Of a stretch of DNA of 64,000 nt, positions 8,595-17,049 are shown piece after piece. Under the pieces are notes generated by a model that saw only the letters and a program-made list of their open reading frames with translations, did no database searches and was not told the origin of the DNA. Position 1 is the first letter of the stretch. Every line of letters starts with the position of its first letter. The translations under genes and the position numbers were made by a program. Source of the stretch: Bacteroidales bacterium. Lineage in GTDB: Bacteria > Bacteroidota > Bacteroidia > Bacteroidales > UBA3824. The stretch covers positions 1 through 64,000 of the forward strand of contig JAGCVU010000205.1 of the NCBI GenBank assembly GCA_017962175.1, given 5' to 3'.

Positions 8595-9722
8595 ATGAAT
8601 AAAGATAGCAAAATATATGTAGCCGGCAATCGCGGACTTGTGGGTAGCGCCATTACAGCCGCATTGCGCAAAAAAGGATACAACAATCTCGTTTTTACTC
8701 CTCACGCTCAATACGATTTAATTGATACCAAGACAGTTGAGGCTTTTTTTGAAAAAGAACGTCCCGAATATGTGTTCCAATCAGCCGCTCACGTGGGAGG
8801 CATTATTGCCAACCTTACCTATCGTGCCGACTTTATTTATCAAAACCTTATGATAGAGACAAATATCATAAATTCGGCATACAAATACGGAGCAAAAAAA
8901 CTTCTGTTTCTTGGGTCAAGCTGCATTTACCCCAAAAATCCTCCGCAGCCTATGACCGAAGACGTTCTCCTCACATCCGAACTTGAATACACCAACGAGC
9001 CATACGCTCTGAGCAAAATAGCCGGCATAAAACTCTGCGAAAGTTACAACCTGCAATACGGCACTAACTTTATTTCGGTAATGCCCACCAATCTTTACGG
9101 GCCTAATGACAATTACAATCTTGAAACATCGCACGTTTTGCCCGCAATGATACGCAAGTTTCACCTTGCCAAATGCTTAGAAAACAACGATATGGAGGCA
9201 ATCAAACGCGATCTCAACCGCCGCCCGATAGAAAGCATCAGCGGAGAATCTCCCCTACACCAACAATTAGAAATCATAAAAAAATACGGAATATCCGGCA
9301 CTGGTAAAGATGCCACGGTAGAACTCTGGGGTGATGGCTCTCCTCGTCGCGAATTTCTTCATTCACAAGACCTTGGCGAGGCGTGTGTATTTCTTATGGA
9401 AAACGTTGATTTCTCGGATATTCTTCGTAAACAGTTTAATATCAGCGATTTTAGCGTACCTTATACCAAAACCGAAGTTCGCAACACACATATTAATATA
9501 GGTACAGGCAAAGACCTCACCATTGCCGAACTTGCATCTATGGTACAAAAAACGGTAGGATTCACCGGCAAGGTAGTTTGGAACTCTGACAAACCCAACG
9601 GAACACCCCAAAAACTCTTGGACGTATCAAAACTTGAAAAACTCGGCTGGAAATACAGCATAGAATTAAACGACGGTATTACAACAAGTTACAACAATTA
9701 TTTAAACGAAGAGGTTAAATAG
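8595..9722 (+). CDS. fcl: GDP-L-fucose synthase
   Basis: Epimerises and reduces GDP-4-keto-6-deoxy-mannose to GDP-L-fucose with NADPH. The 375-residue protein has AGNRGLVGSAI (residues 10-20), the AAHVGGI motif, FLGSSCIYPK with the catalytic Ser/Cys, and the YALSKIAG YxxxK motif. It is about 50 residues longer than the E. coli enzyme because of an insert around residues 190-235, a common form in Bacteroidota. Second gene of the gmd-fcl operon. Confidence 0.96.
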   Translation: MNKDSKIYVAGNRGLVGSAITAALRKKGYNNLVFTPHAQYDLIDTKTVEAFFEKERPEYVFQSAAHVGGIIANLTYRADFIYQNLMIETNIINSAYKYGAKKLLFLGSSCIYPKNPPQPMTEDVLLTSELEYTNEPYALSKIAGIKLCESYNLQYGTNFISVMPTNLYGPNDNYNLETSHVLPAMIRKFHLAKCLENNDMEAIKRDLNRRPIESISGESPLHQQLEIIKKYGISGTGKDATVELWGDGSPRREFLHSQDLGEACVFLMENVDFSDILRKQFNISDFSVPYTKTEVRNTHINIGTGKDLTIAELASMVQKTVGFTGKVVWNSDKPNGTPQKLLDVSKLEKLGWKYSIELNDGITTSYNNYLNEEVK

Positions 9723-9770
9723 CAAAAACTCATTTAGCATTTATTAATTTTCGATTAAAAAATTTTTGTC

Positions 9771-9778
9771 TATATTTG
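9771..9778 (+). promoter_or_regulatory. -7 element upstream of the M23 peptidase gene
   Basis: TATATTTG matches the TAnnTTTG consensus and lies 22 bp before the ATG at 9801. No clear -33 TTTG was found at normal spacing. Confidence 0.4.
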
Positions 9779-9800
9779 CCGAACAAAATCAAGCACCAAC

Positions 9801-10652
9801 ATGGCAAAAGAAAAAAAACAACGAGACAACTACAAGATAATACTCTACAACGAGACCACGCTGCACGAAACCACATCGTTTCGTGTAAATATGCTCAACA
9901 TTGTGGCATACGCAGGCGTACTTATTATTGTTATTGCACTGCTCACGGCACTGCTATTCGTTTACACGCCGCTCAATTCGTTGCTTCCCAGAAAAGATGA
10001 CGAAAAAATGAAATGGGCACTCACCGACAACGCTATGCGAATGGACAGTATCAGCCGTGTGCTTACACAGCGCGAGGAGTATTTCGCCAAGATAAAAAAC
10101 ATTATGGATGGTCGCAACTTCGAAGAGTATGATGTGAAGGAAGACACCACCACAATAGAGCGTCAGCATGCCGACTTTACCAAATCAAAGCACGACAGCA
10201 TTGTGCGCACCCTTATCGAAGAAGAAACACAGCAGACACTCGCTCTCATAAATGCTTCGGGCAAGGAAAAATACAAAAAACACAATTTCTTTATGCCTGT
10301 GCACGGTGCCCTAACTTCTAAATTCAACCCCGAGAAAAAGCACCTTGGTATCGACATCGCCGGCAAAGAAGACGAGCCTATTTTGGCAACTCTCTCAGGC
10401 ACAGTAATTCTTGCCACATGGACAATCGAAACCGGCAATATCATTCAAATTCAGCACGACGACAACCTTATTTCTATCTACAAGCACAATTCTGTACTGC
10501 TTAAAAAGGTTGGCGACAAAGTGCAGGCAGGCGACCCGATTGCAATCATAGGCAACTCGGGTGAATTTACCTCTGGCACGCACCTCCACTTTGAAATTTG
10601 GCACGACGGAGTTCCCGTTAATCCCGAAGACTATATTATTTTTCCGCAATGA
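9801..10652 (+). CDS. M23 (LytM) family metallopeptidase, membrane-anchored
   Basis: Probable peptidoglycan endopeptidase or LytM-type regulator of cell division. The 283-residue protein has one TM helix at about residues 36-56 with a short basic cytosolic N-terminus, then a helical linker (about 70-150) and a C-terminal M23 domain. The zinc ligand pattern is intact: HLGIDIAG supplies His and Asp, and GTHLHFEIW supplies the final HxH. The stop codon overlaps the dxr start in an ATGA arrangement, so the two genes are translationally coupled. The chemistry of the bond cut cannot be told from the sequence. Confidence 0.88.
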   Translation: MAKEKKQRDNYKIILYNETTLHETTSFRVNMLNIVAYAGVLIIVIALLTALLFVYTPLNSLLPRKDDEKMKWALTDNAMRMDSISRVLTQREEYFAKIKNIMDGRNFEEYDVKEDTTTIERQHADFTKSKHDSIVRTLIEEETQQTLALINASGKEKYKKHNFFMPVHGALTSKFNPEKKHLGIDIAGKEDEPILATLSGTVILATWTIETGNIIQIQHDDNLISIYKHNSVLLKKVGDKVQAGDPIAIIGNSGEFTSGTHLHFEIWHDGVPVNPEDYIIFPQ

Positions 10653-11794
10653 AAAGAAGAATAGCAATTTTGGGCTCTACCGGCAGCATTGGCACTCAGA
10701 CCTTAGATGTGATAGAGCGTAATCCCGAAAAGTTTGAAGCCGAGATACTTACAGCGGGTTCTAATTGGGAACTTTTGGTAAAACAAGCCATTAAGTTTTT
10801 GCCAAACGCCGTTGTAATTGCCGACGAATCAAAATATCAGCAAACCCGCGACGCCCTTAAAGATTACCCTGTAAAGGTGTTCGCAGGCAGCAAATCTATT
10901 TCCGACGTGGTGGAATTCGACACCGTGGATATGGTAGTGGCCGCCATGGTAGGATATTCGGGACTTATACCCACTGTAAATGCCATTCGTCACAAAAAGC
11001 CCATTGCCCTTGCCAACAAAGAAACACTTGTGGCAGCGGGAAGCATAGTTATTCGCGAGGCATTAGAAAACCATGTGCCTATTCTGCCCGTCGACAGCGA
11101 ACATTCTGCAATTTTTCAATCGCTTGTGGGTGAAGGCGACAACGAAATAGAAAAAATTCTCCTCACCGCATCGGGAGGACCTTTCCGCGGACGAAATCAC
11201 GAGTTTCTTGCCAAAGTGAAAAAAGAACAGGCATTGAAACACCCCAATTGGAATATGGGTGCAAAGGTTACCATCGACTCTGCCTCGCTTATGAACAAAG
11301 GCTTGGAAACCATTGAGGCAATGCACCTTTTCAATGTTCCTGTAGACAAAATAGAAGTGCTTGTGCACCCTCAGAGCATAGTACATTCAGGCGTACAGTT
11401 TGAAGACGGCTCTATAAAATTTCAACTTGGCGTACCTGATATGCGATTGCCCATTCAGTTTGCCATTGGCTATCCCGAAAGGTTAAAAAGCACTTTCCCC
11501 CGTGTGGATTTCTTTTTACTCAAAAGTCTGACATTTGAAAAACCCGACCTGACAGTTTTCCGCAACCTTGCCCTTGCCATGGAAGCCGCTCGCCGTGGTG
11601 GAAACCTTGCCTGCGCCATGAATGCTGCCAACGAAGTGGCTGTAAAGCGTTTTCTTCAAGACAAAATCGGTTTCTTAGAGATGTCGGACCTCATCGAAAA
11701 CACCATGCAGCACACTCCTTTCATAGCCAATCCAACCTTAGATGATATCATCAAAACTCACGCTGAGGCGGTAAGGATTGCGGAAGGGATGTAG
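10649..11794 (+). CDS. dxr: 1-deoxy-D-xylulose 5-phosphate reductoisomerase
   Basis: Second step of the MEP isoprenoid pathway: DXP to MEP with NADPH. The 381-residue protein opens with ILGSTGSIGTQTLDVI (nucleotide binding). It contains ANKETLVAAG, the metal and substrate motif PVDSEHSAIFQ, LTASGGPFRG and the NMGAKVTIDSASLMNKGLE segment. All are conserved in Dxr. Its start overlaps the M23 peptidase stop by 4 bp, and it ends 8 bp from a convergent small gene, with no terminator hairpin visible. Confidence 0.97.
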   Translation: MKRRIAILGSTGSIGTQTLDVIERNPEKFEAEILTAGSNWELLVKQAIKFLPNAVVIADESKYQQTRDALKDYPVKVFAGSKSISDVVEFDTVDMVVAAMVGYSGLIPTVNAIRHKKPIALANKETLVAAGSIVIREALENHVPILPVDSEHSAIFQSLVGEGDNEIEKILLTASGGPFRGRNHEFLAKVKKEQALKHPNWNMGAKVTIDSASLMNKGLETIEAMHLFNVPVDKIEVLVHPQSIVHSGVQFEDGSIKFQLGVPDMRLPIQFAIGYPERLKSTFPRVDFFLLKSLTFEKPDLTVFRNLALAMEAARRGGNLACAMNAANEVAVKRFLQDKIGFLEMSDLIENTMQHTPFIANPTLDDIIKTHAEAVRIAEGM

Positions 11795-11801
11795 GGATTA
11801 A

Positions 11802-12245
11802 TTATTTCCTGATTACTAATGGACTTGAAACCAATTTTACATTCATTGTGGCAAGTTTTGCCATTTTGTTTCTATTCCTAATGTCGATGCCGGATGTTGC
11901 CACCCAATAGAATGGAAAATGTTTAATTTCGTTGAGTTTTTGGGCGGAGGTTTTGAGCCAACGTTTTAACCAATCGGCTTTTTTCATTACCTCGTCTATA
12001 TTTTTGGTATCGGCAGAATGAATTTCTACAAAATAAGATTGATTGTTGAAGCCTATAGCATAGTCCCATCGGCTCTGATTTTTGCCAAGTGGTTTATCTT
12101 TTAGACAGAAATCAATATCCACACTACCCTGACAATCTGCAACTTCCACCTTGCGTTTGTATTGATTGCTCAAAGCACCTTTGCCTTCGTGATACTCAAG
12201 GTCGGGCGTAGACAAAACTGCGGTTTTGAATTGGTTATCTGCCAT
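11802..12245 (-). CDS. Small nuclease-like partner of the AAA ATPase (uncharacterised)
   Basis: About 147 residues from the ATG at 12245; an in-frame ATG at 12281 lies inside the upstream gene. I do not recognise a named family. The pattern VDIDFCL ... SRWDYAIGF ... YFVEIHSADT resembles the D...ExK core of PD-(D/E)xK nucleases, with His where the Lys normally stands. This is followed by a helix DEVMKKADWLKRWL and a C-terminal strand FYWVATSGIDI. The start follows the ATPase stop by 2 bp, so the pair is translationally coupled. Two-gene ATPase plus nuclease cassettes are common in phage defence. The defence role is inference from this layout; a structural, non-catalytic partner is possible. 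Confidence 0.7.
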   Translation of the reverse strand: MADNQFKTAVLSTPDLEYHEGKGALSNQYKRKVEVADCQGSVDIDFCLKDKPLGKNQSRWDYAIGFNNQSYFVEIHSADTKNIDEVMKKADWLKRWLKTSAQKLNEIKHFPFYWVATSGIDIRNRNKMAKLATMNVKLVSSPLVIRK

Positions 12246-12247
12246 AA

Positions 12248-13273
12248 TCAGTCGTTTTTGTATTTTGCAATAGCATCGCAAATAAGTGCGTTAAAACTTG
12301 TAAGTTCACCCATTTGCGATACGTCGGGGTCGTTGCTCCAAGCATCAAGAGTGGAAATATCCTTGCTAATTCCGTTGTTGAAGAAATAGGTTTTGATGTT
12401 TTTGCGTGACTTATAAAGAACGTCAATGGCTTGACTATCAGCAATACCAGCCTCGGAGATTACATTCTTAAAACTCTCTTCTGTTGAATCTTGCATAGTC
12501 TTTATAGCCCACGCAAATTCAAGAAACACTGACGAATGTGTGGAGATAACAATTTTAAATCCTTTCGCCATCAGTAGCGACACCTCATTGATAAATCCAA
12601 TTATTGCCCTCGGGTGCAAGCCCATTTCGGGTTCTTCGATTACAATGTATTGAAATTTGGAAGTTTGGTCTTTTGAGATAAAATAATTTGCCATGCTAAG
12701 CGGCATATATTCTTTTTGACCTGCACTCCACGCCACAAACGGCAACGATGTTTCGCCGACACGAAGACGCATTTTTTGCGGACCCATACTCGAATCTATT
12801 TCTATTTTCCCATTATGGTAAATACTTGAAGGGCTGGCAATTGCGGATGCCATCTTTTCGGCATCGGGTGCAAAATTTTGTAGCAAATATTCACTAAATT
12901 GGCGCACAACGTATGGCGTTTCATAGTCAAATTCCATAAAACGTTTTGGTCTGCCATCGGCAATACAAAGCACACGCTGCGCCGGAATGTAGAATATTTT
13001 TTCGGTTTGATTTGATTGTGATGCGCCATCAATCTGTGGCATCTTCAAATTGTTGATACCGAAATAATGTTTCAGGATATTGTCGCCATCGGTGTTGTAT
13101 GAATAATTATTGAGGGTGTTTTTGATGCTAAGATAATCCTCACGCAGTTTCCAAGCCTGCAAAAAGATGCTTTTGCCACTTGCCTGTGGTCCCACAATAA
13201 AAGTCATATCGCCAAACTCTACTTCGGCAGCCTTTATCGGTCCAAAATTATTTAGTGTGAATGAGGTGTTCAT
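12248..13273 (-). CDS. ABC-type AAA ATPase (AAA_15/AAA_21-like), candidate defence sensor
   Basis: 341 residues. It has all motifs of an SMC/Rad50/OLD-type head: an N-terminal FTLNNFGPIKAAEVEF strand pair, Walker A GPQASGKS (residues 28-35), ABC signature WSAGQKEYMPL, Walker B YIVIEEPEMGLHP with the catalytic Glu, and the H-loop ISTHSS. There is no long coiled coil and no fused TOPRIM, so it differs from OLD proteins; the downstream small gene may supply the effector. A good minus-strand promoter (13299-13330) lies just upstream. Short ATPases of this type occur in defence systems such as PARIS and several Abi systems, but I cannot assign it to one. Confidence 0.8.
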   Translation of the reverse strand: MNTSFTLNNFGPIKAAEVEFGDMTFIVGPQASGKSIFLQAWKLREDYLSIKNTLNNYSYNTDGDNILKHYFGINNLKMPQIDGASQSNQTEKIFYIPAQRVLCIADGRPKRFMEFDYETPYVVRQFSEYLLQNFAPDAEKMASAIASPSSIYHNGKIEIDSSMGPQKMRLRVGETSLPFVAWSAGQKEYMPLSMANYFISKDQTSKFQYIVIEEPEMGLHPRAIIGFINEVSLLMAKGFKIVISTHSSVFLEFAWAIKTMQDSTEESFKNVISEAGIADSQAIDVLYKSRKNIKTYFFNNGISKDISTLDAWSNDPDVSQMGELTSFNALICDAIAKYKND

Positions 13274-13298
13274 ATTGATTTGTCAATGTTTTCACTTG

Positions 13299-13330
13299 CA
13301 AAAATAGTGAAAATGTTTTCTAAATGCAAA
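13299..13330 (-). promoter_or_regulatory. Promoter for the AAA ATPase / nuclease-like pair
   Basis: Minus-strand TATTTTTG (complement of 13299-13306) with TTTG (complement of 13327-13330) 20 bp upstream. The start codon is 26 bp further on. The spacing and both boxes fit the Bacteroidota consensus closely. Confidence 0.6.
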
Positions 13331-13578
13331 AAAATATTTTGCCGCCGCCATCGTGCCCGCCACCTCACACACACGGCTTGGCGATACCGTACCCCCCCGA
13401 ATACCAAACCTACATTCCCGCACTCTCATAACCATCTGAACCCAACATATTTACCCGCTTTTGGGGCATAAATCAAAACCTACAAAAAGTTGGTTTTGGT
13501 TGGATTTTGGTTGGATTTTGAGAGGAAAATGGAGGGGATTGTTTAAGATCTGTTTAATTTCCCTTTAATATTGCTTAC

Positions 13579-13602
13579 AGCCGTTTAAAAACGGCTTTTT
13601 TT
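13579..13602 (+). terminator. Orphan Rho-independent-type hairpin
   Basis: AGCCGTTT / AAACGGCT form a perfect 8-bp stem with a 2-nt spacer, followed by a run of T. It points to plus-strand transcription, yet no plus-strand gene ends upstream in this region. It may be left from an earlier neighbour or stop transcription entering the prophage. Confidence 0.55.
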
Positions 13603-13674
13603 GTGTCTAAACAGGTGCTAAAAATGCAGCCGATGGAGCACACGACATCAACCGATTTTTTGACAAAATATGCA

Positions 13675-13709
13675 AATGGGGTTACAATGGGGTTACAAAT
13701 GGGGTTACA
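13675..13709 (+). repeat. Three tandem AATGGGGTTACA iterons near the left prophage end
   Basis: Three copies of the 12-mer AATGGGGTTACA at 13675-13686, 13686-13697 and 13698-13709. A related sequence (AAAATGGGGCGGTTACC) lies in inverted orientation at the right end, 42905-42921. Iterated inverted sites at both ends would fit transposase binding sites (Mu attL/attR); repressor operators are the alternative. Confidence 0.5.
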
Positions 13710-13863
13710 TTTTTAACACTTTTTTCGACACATTAAACACCCTCTAAACACTTATTTTTGCAAGAATCACCCAAAAATAAAAGAGAATCTACCCCCTTTG
13801 CACGCTGCGTTTTTTTGCGAAAAAGACCCGTTATTTTTATTTAAAATGCTTATATACTGAGTT

Positions 13864-14253
13864 TTAACCATTATTAATGCGGTTTTTTAGATTTTTGACC
13901 TCCAATTCAAGCCGTGCTATCTCCAATGCCTGTTCCTTTATAATGCCTTTAAGAGTATTTAGAGCGGCGTTTTCTGTGTTTAAGGGCGGCGCATCTGACG
14001 GCTCGGTGGGGTTATCGGTCTTTAACATCGAACCTTCGCCGGTTAAAAGCCATTCTGCCGAAATACCGTATTTAATTACAATATTCTGTATTGGAATCAC
14101 ACCAACATTACTGCGCCCCTTGGTTATTTCGGTCATAAGTGAAGTACTAATGTCTAAATTCAAGGCTATTTCCTTCTTATCTTGGGCTCTTTTTTCTTTA
14201 ATAAGCCAAGATACTGTATCTAAAAACCGCATTGTAATATCATTTGAAGCCAT
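13864..14253 (-). CDS. Phage repressor, helix-turn-helix (Cro/C1 type)
   Basis: 129 residues. The N-terminal half is a lambda-repressor-like HTH: KKEIALNLDISTSLMTEITKGRSNVG (residues 26-51), followed by VIPIQNIVIKYGISAEWLLTGEG, a tail typical of Bacteroidota phage repressors. After a Pro/Asn linker, the C-terminus (about 100-127) is a coiled coil that would allow dimerisation. It is transcribed away from the early operon; the shared region contains three inverted repeats, the normal layout for a lysogeny switch. There is no LexA-type peptidase domain, so induction is not by simple RecA-driven autocleavage. Confidence 0.82.
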   Translation of the reverse strand: MASNDITMRFLDTVSWLIKEKRAQDKKEIALNLDISTSLMTEITKGRSNVGVIPIQNIVIKYGISAEWLLTGEGSMLKTDNPTEPSDAPPLNTENAALNTLKGIIKEQALEIARLELEVKNLKNRINNG

Positions 14254-14256
14254 AAA

Positions 14257-14341
14257 TACAAAATTTTGTAAAATTATTGCAAAAATATTTGGTAGTTATT
14301 ACAGATTTCTGTAATATTGCATCGTTTTCGATACCGAAAAC
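14257..14341. promoter_or_regulatory. Lysogeny-switch region with three palindromic operator candidates
   Basis: Between the repressor and the early operon are three inverted repeats: TACAAAATTTTGTA (14257-14270), ATTACAGA-TT-TCTGTAAT (14298-14315, perfect 8-bp arms) and GTTTTCG-N4-CGAAAAC (14324-14341). The early promoter, TTTG (14288-14291) with a 20-bp spacer to TAATATTG (14312-14319), overlaps the middle palindrome, so repressor binding there would block it. A minus-strand TATTTTTG (complement of 14280-14287) can serve the repressor. Confidence 0.6.
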
Positions 14342-14384
14342 AGCGCACTAATATAATAAATAAATAGACAAAAGCAATACCAGT

Positions 14385-14687
14385 ATGAAAAAAATTGAAA
14401 TCAACATCAAGTACCCTTACAAAAAGTACTTCGCTTTTAAGTCGTTGCGCAGCAATGTTGAGATGGTGTTCCCAAAATTGGAGATAGGCGACAATGACTC
14501 TGTAATCAGCACCATCAACCGCATCGATGATATTATGCACAATACAGAATACTACAAGCGCGGCGATATGCACTGTCGCTTTGATTGTGCTTACCATTGG
14601 CATTTTCTGCCCGAAAGATTTCACGCCGAAAGAATTGAGATCCAGAGCATCACCGGCAAGGAAGTAGGAACTATCACAATCAAATAA
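14385..14687 (+). CDS. Early phage protein, unknown function
   Basis: 100 residues, first gene of the plus-strand early operon and 9 bp before the next gene. No family recognised. It is basic at the N-terminus (KIEINIKYPYKKYFAFKSL) and mixed alpha/beta in appearance. Its place between the switch region and the transposase is where Mu has the ner regulator, but no HTH is visible here. Confidence 0.6.
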   Translation: MKKIEINIKYPYKKYFAFKSLRSNVEMVFPKLEIGDNDSVISTINRIDDIMHNTEYYKRGDMHCRFDCAYHWHFLPERFHAERIEIQSITGKEVGTITIK

Positions 14688-14695
14688 TCAAAGCA

Positions 14696-15073
14696 ATGGA
14701 AACAAAACGAGAAATAATGTTGCCGCATGGCGCACTTGCAAGGCTGACTTCCGCTCTCAAAGTTAGCGAGCCAACTGCAAGAAAAGCCCTCAGATTTCAA
14801 GAGGGAGGCAACCCCGACGAGATGACTCTTGCTCGCAAAATCCGCTACAATGCTGTAAGGCAGTTTGGCGGACTCGACACCGGCGCAGCCAATATGGAGA
14901 AAAAAGGCGACATCTGTTTTTGGGACTATCCCAACGGCGCACGTCTCGCAATCAACATCCGCAGCGGGTTTGTTACCATCACTTACGAGGGTAAGGTAAT
15001 AGATACCGCCGACAGCATCACAACAAAAGAAATCTACGACTGGCAACTCAAAGCCGAAAATTTAAGAGCGTAA
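14696..15073 (+). CDS. Early DNA-binding protein, HTH-like
   Basis: 125 residues. The N-terminal part, LARLTSALKVSEPTARKALR (about residues 15-34), reads as a helix-turn-helix; it also holds a DEMTLARKIRYNAVRQFGG segment and a C-terminal beta-rich part (NGARLAINIRSGFVTITYEG). It sits immediately before the transposase gene (2 bp gap), so a role in early regulation like Mu Ner is likely, though not shown. Similar genes occur at this place in Mu-like phages of Bacteroidales. Confidence 0.6.
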   Translation: METKREIMLPHGALARLTSALKVSEPTARKALRFQEGGNPDEMTLARKIRYNAVRQFGGLDTGAANMEKKGDICFWDYPNGARLAINIRSGFVTITYEGKVIDTADSITTKEIYDWQLKAENLRA

Positions 15074-15075
15074 CA

Positions 15076-17004
15076 ATGGAATATTCGGGCAAGATATTAT
15101 GTGCAACACACGCGGAACTTGCGGCGGTATTAACCGATAGCAACATCAAGGCTATGCGCAGCCGTGGCGTATTACAGCAAGTGCGCCGTGCGTGTCCCGG
15201 CTATGCCGCACTGTTTGCCGTTGACACTCTGCCCGAAAAGTATAAGAAACAAGTTTTAGCCATTTATCCTATGCCCGACAAAGAGATACAGAGCAATTTT
15301 GCCATTGTGCCCGACTGCGAGGCGGTGAGGTTTTTCGACACCTTTATATTAGACGACGGCCGCCATCTGCCCGAAACCAAGCGCAACGAACTTGCCAACA
15401 ATGCCGCCATACTCAACGCTCTTGGCAGGATGCTTGAACAGTCGGACACGTTAAACCTAAAAATAGGTCGCAAGGTGATAAACCGCACCGACTTTTGGCA
15501 ACGTGCAGCGCAGCACCTTCAAACCATTTCAGAAAACCATTCGTTGCCGCGCAATGCCCGTATGCTGCAACGCAAATACAACGATTACCGCGAAAACGGC
15601 TACACCGCGCTAATAGGCAGCAAGTGGGGCAACGGAAATGCCGCCAAGGTAAAAGACGACCTTTCGATCAGCACTCTCACACAGTTGCTCGCCATAAGCA
15701 ACAACCTCAACAACGCACAGGTGGCAGCCGCTTATAACCAATATGCCGCTGCCAACGGATGGAAACCCATCACCGACGGCACGGTGGCATTATGGCGTAC
15801 AAAAACCGACCTCACAACTTCGGCGGCAAGGCGTGGTACATCAAATTTCTTTAACGAAAAAGCAATGACAGTAAAGCGCAGCCGTCCATCGGCACCGTTC
15901 CTGATGTGGAGCTTAGACGGTTGGGATTGCGAGTTGCTCTATCAAGACACCAAAAACGGACGCACCACATATTACAACCGCGCAGTGTTGGAGGTGGTGC
16001 TTGACCCTGTAAACGACTATATAATAGGTTACGCCATTGGGTTGCAAGAGGATGCCGCCCTTATTACCCGCGCCATTAAAAACGCATTGACACATTCGCA
16101 GCAACTATTTGGCAGTATGCACCGCACCAACCAGATACAGAGCGACCATTTTGCGATGAGTTCTATGCGCCCGGTGTACGCCGCCGTTGCCGACAAGGTA
16201 ACACCTGCACGTGTGGGCAATGCCAAGAGCAAGCCGATAGAGAGGTTTTTCAACTATTTGAACCGTACATATTGCCAGATGTGCAGCAATTGGAGCGGTT
16301 TTGGCGTAACCACCGACCCATCGAAACAGCCCAACTCAGAGGCTATGAACCTAAGAAAAAAAGGTTTTCCCGACTATGAAGGAATTGTGGCACAGATAGA
16401 CGCAATGATAGCCGCCGACCGTGCCAAGAAACAAGCTGAATTTATAAAGCTGTATGCCAACCTTGCCGACGAGCACCGATTGGAAATGCCACGCACCGAA
16501 TATCTCCGCATATTTGGCGAAACCACCGGCCACACCAACCGACTTGCTGCCACAGGTCTAACGCCCACAATACTTGGCAAAAAACGCGAGTACGACTGTT
16601 TTGACATCAAGTTTAGAGAGTTGGCATTTACCGATTGGACGGTGAAATACGACCCCGACGACCTCAGCACCGTATTGGCAGTAAACGAAGACGGCACACA
16701 GGCATTTGTATTAGAAGAGAAATACATCCAACCAATGGCACTTGCCGACCGCAAAGAGGGTGATGCCGAACAGTTGCAGCGCATCCGCGACTATAACAAA
16801 GAACTTCACGATCATGTGGTGGACACCCTTGCCGACACTGCCGACAACGTGGCAAAGATTGTCCGCCTGCCACAATCTTACGACATACTCAGCCGTCTGA
16901 TGCTAACCGACAGCACAGGCGACCACAAAACAAATAAAAAAAGGGCAGCATTGGCAGCTGCATCACCCGACCCACCACCCGATCCCGATTATGATATGTT
17001 CTAA
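15076..17004 (+). CDS. Mu-type DDE transposase (MuA-like)
   Basis: Catalyses integration and replicative transposition of the phage. 642 residues, near the length of MuA. The N-terminal ~230 residues would hold DNA-binding subdomains. The rve-type catalytic core has Asp281 (SLDGWD), Asp357 (QSDHF) and Glu389 (KPIERFF), spaced as in a DDE integrase. A Mu-type C-terminal beta domain (about 500-560) follows, then a Pro/Asp-rich tail that may contact the MuB-like ATPase. The gene is followed by a short spacer of repeated TTTAAACACTTTTAAACAGC, then the MuB-like gene. It shows that the element is a transposable phage and not a tyrosine-integrase prophage. Confidence 0.92.
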   Translation: MEYSGKILCATHAELAAVLTDSNIKAMRSRGVLQQVRRACPGYAALFAVDTLPEKYKKQVLAIYPMPDKEIQSNFAIVPDCEAVRFFDTFILDDGRHLPETKRNELANNAAILNALGRMLEQSDTLNLKIGRKVINRTDFWQRAAQHLQTISENHSLPRNARMLQRKYNDYRENGYTALIGSKWGNGNAAKVKDDLSISTLTQLLAISNNLNNAQVAAAYNQYAAANGWKPITDGTVALWRTKTDLTTSAARRGTSNFFNEKAMTVKRSRPSAPFLMWSLDGWDCELLYQDTKNGRTTYYNRAVLEVVLDPVNDYIIGYAIGLQEDAALITRAIKNALTHSQQLFGSMHRTNQIQSDHFAMSSMRPVYAAVADKVTPARVGNAKSKPIERFFNYLNRTYCQMCSNWSGFGVTTDPSKQPNSEAMNLRKKGFPDYEGIVAQIDAMIAADRAKKQAEFIKLYANLADEHRLEMPRTEYLRIFGETTGHTNRLAATGLTPTILGKKREYDCFDIKFRELAFTDWTVKYDPDDLSTVLAVNEDGTQAFVLEEKYIQPMALADRKEGDAEQLQRIRDYNKELHDHVVDTLADTADNVAKIVRLPQSYDILSRLMLTDSTGDHKTNKKRAALAAASPDPPPDPDYDMF

Positions 17005-17049
17005 ACACTTTTAAACAGCATTTAAACACTTTTAAACAGCAATATTAAA
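17005..17049 (+). repeat. Tandem repeat between transposase and MuB-like gene
   Basis: Two near-identical copies of ACACTTTTAAACAGCATTTA-type sequence occupy the whole 45-bp spacer. The role is unknown; it could be an internal transposase or repressor site, or a simple slippage product. Confidence 0.4.

Larger units (their letters stand above)
13331..13863. other. Non-coding region holding the probable left prophage boundary
   Basis: About 530 bp without a convincing gene. It holds in order: a C-rich stretch (13340-13440); a G/T-rich stretch with repeated TTGGATTTTGG (13489-13525); an orphan hairpin terminator (13579-13602); and three tandem copies of AATGGGGTTACA (13675-13709). The repressor gene follows at 13864. 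The left end of the Mu-like prophage must lie in this region; no 5-bp target duplication could be fixed by eye. Confidence 0.55.

Noticed and set aside
13280-13471. Short plus-strand frame left of the prophage
   Set aside because: Pro/His/Thr-rich translation of C-rich DNA overlapping a promoter; no start signal or similarity.
13661-13676. Exact prophage left end at a TG dinucleotide with a 5-bp target duplication
   Set aside because: Several TG/CA pairs were compared with the right end; none gave matching flanks.
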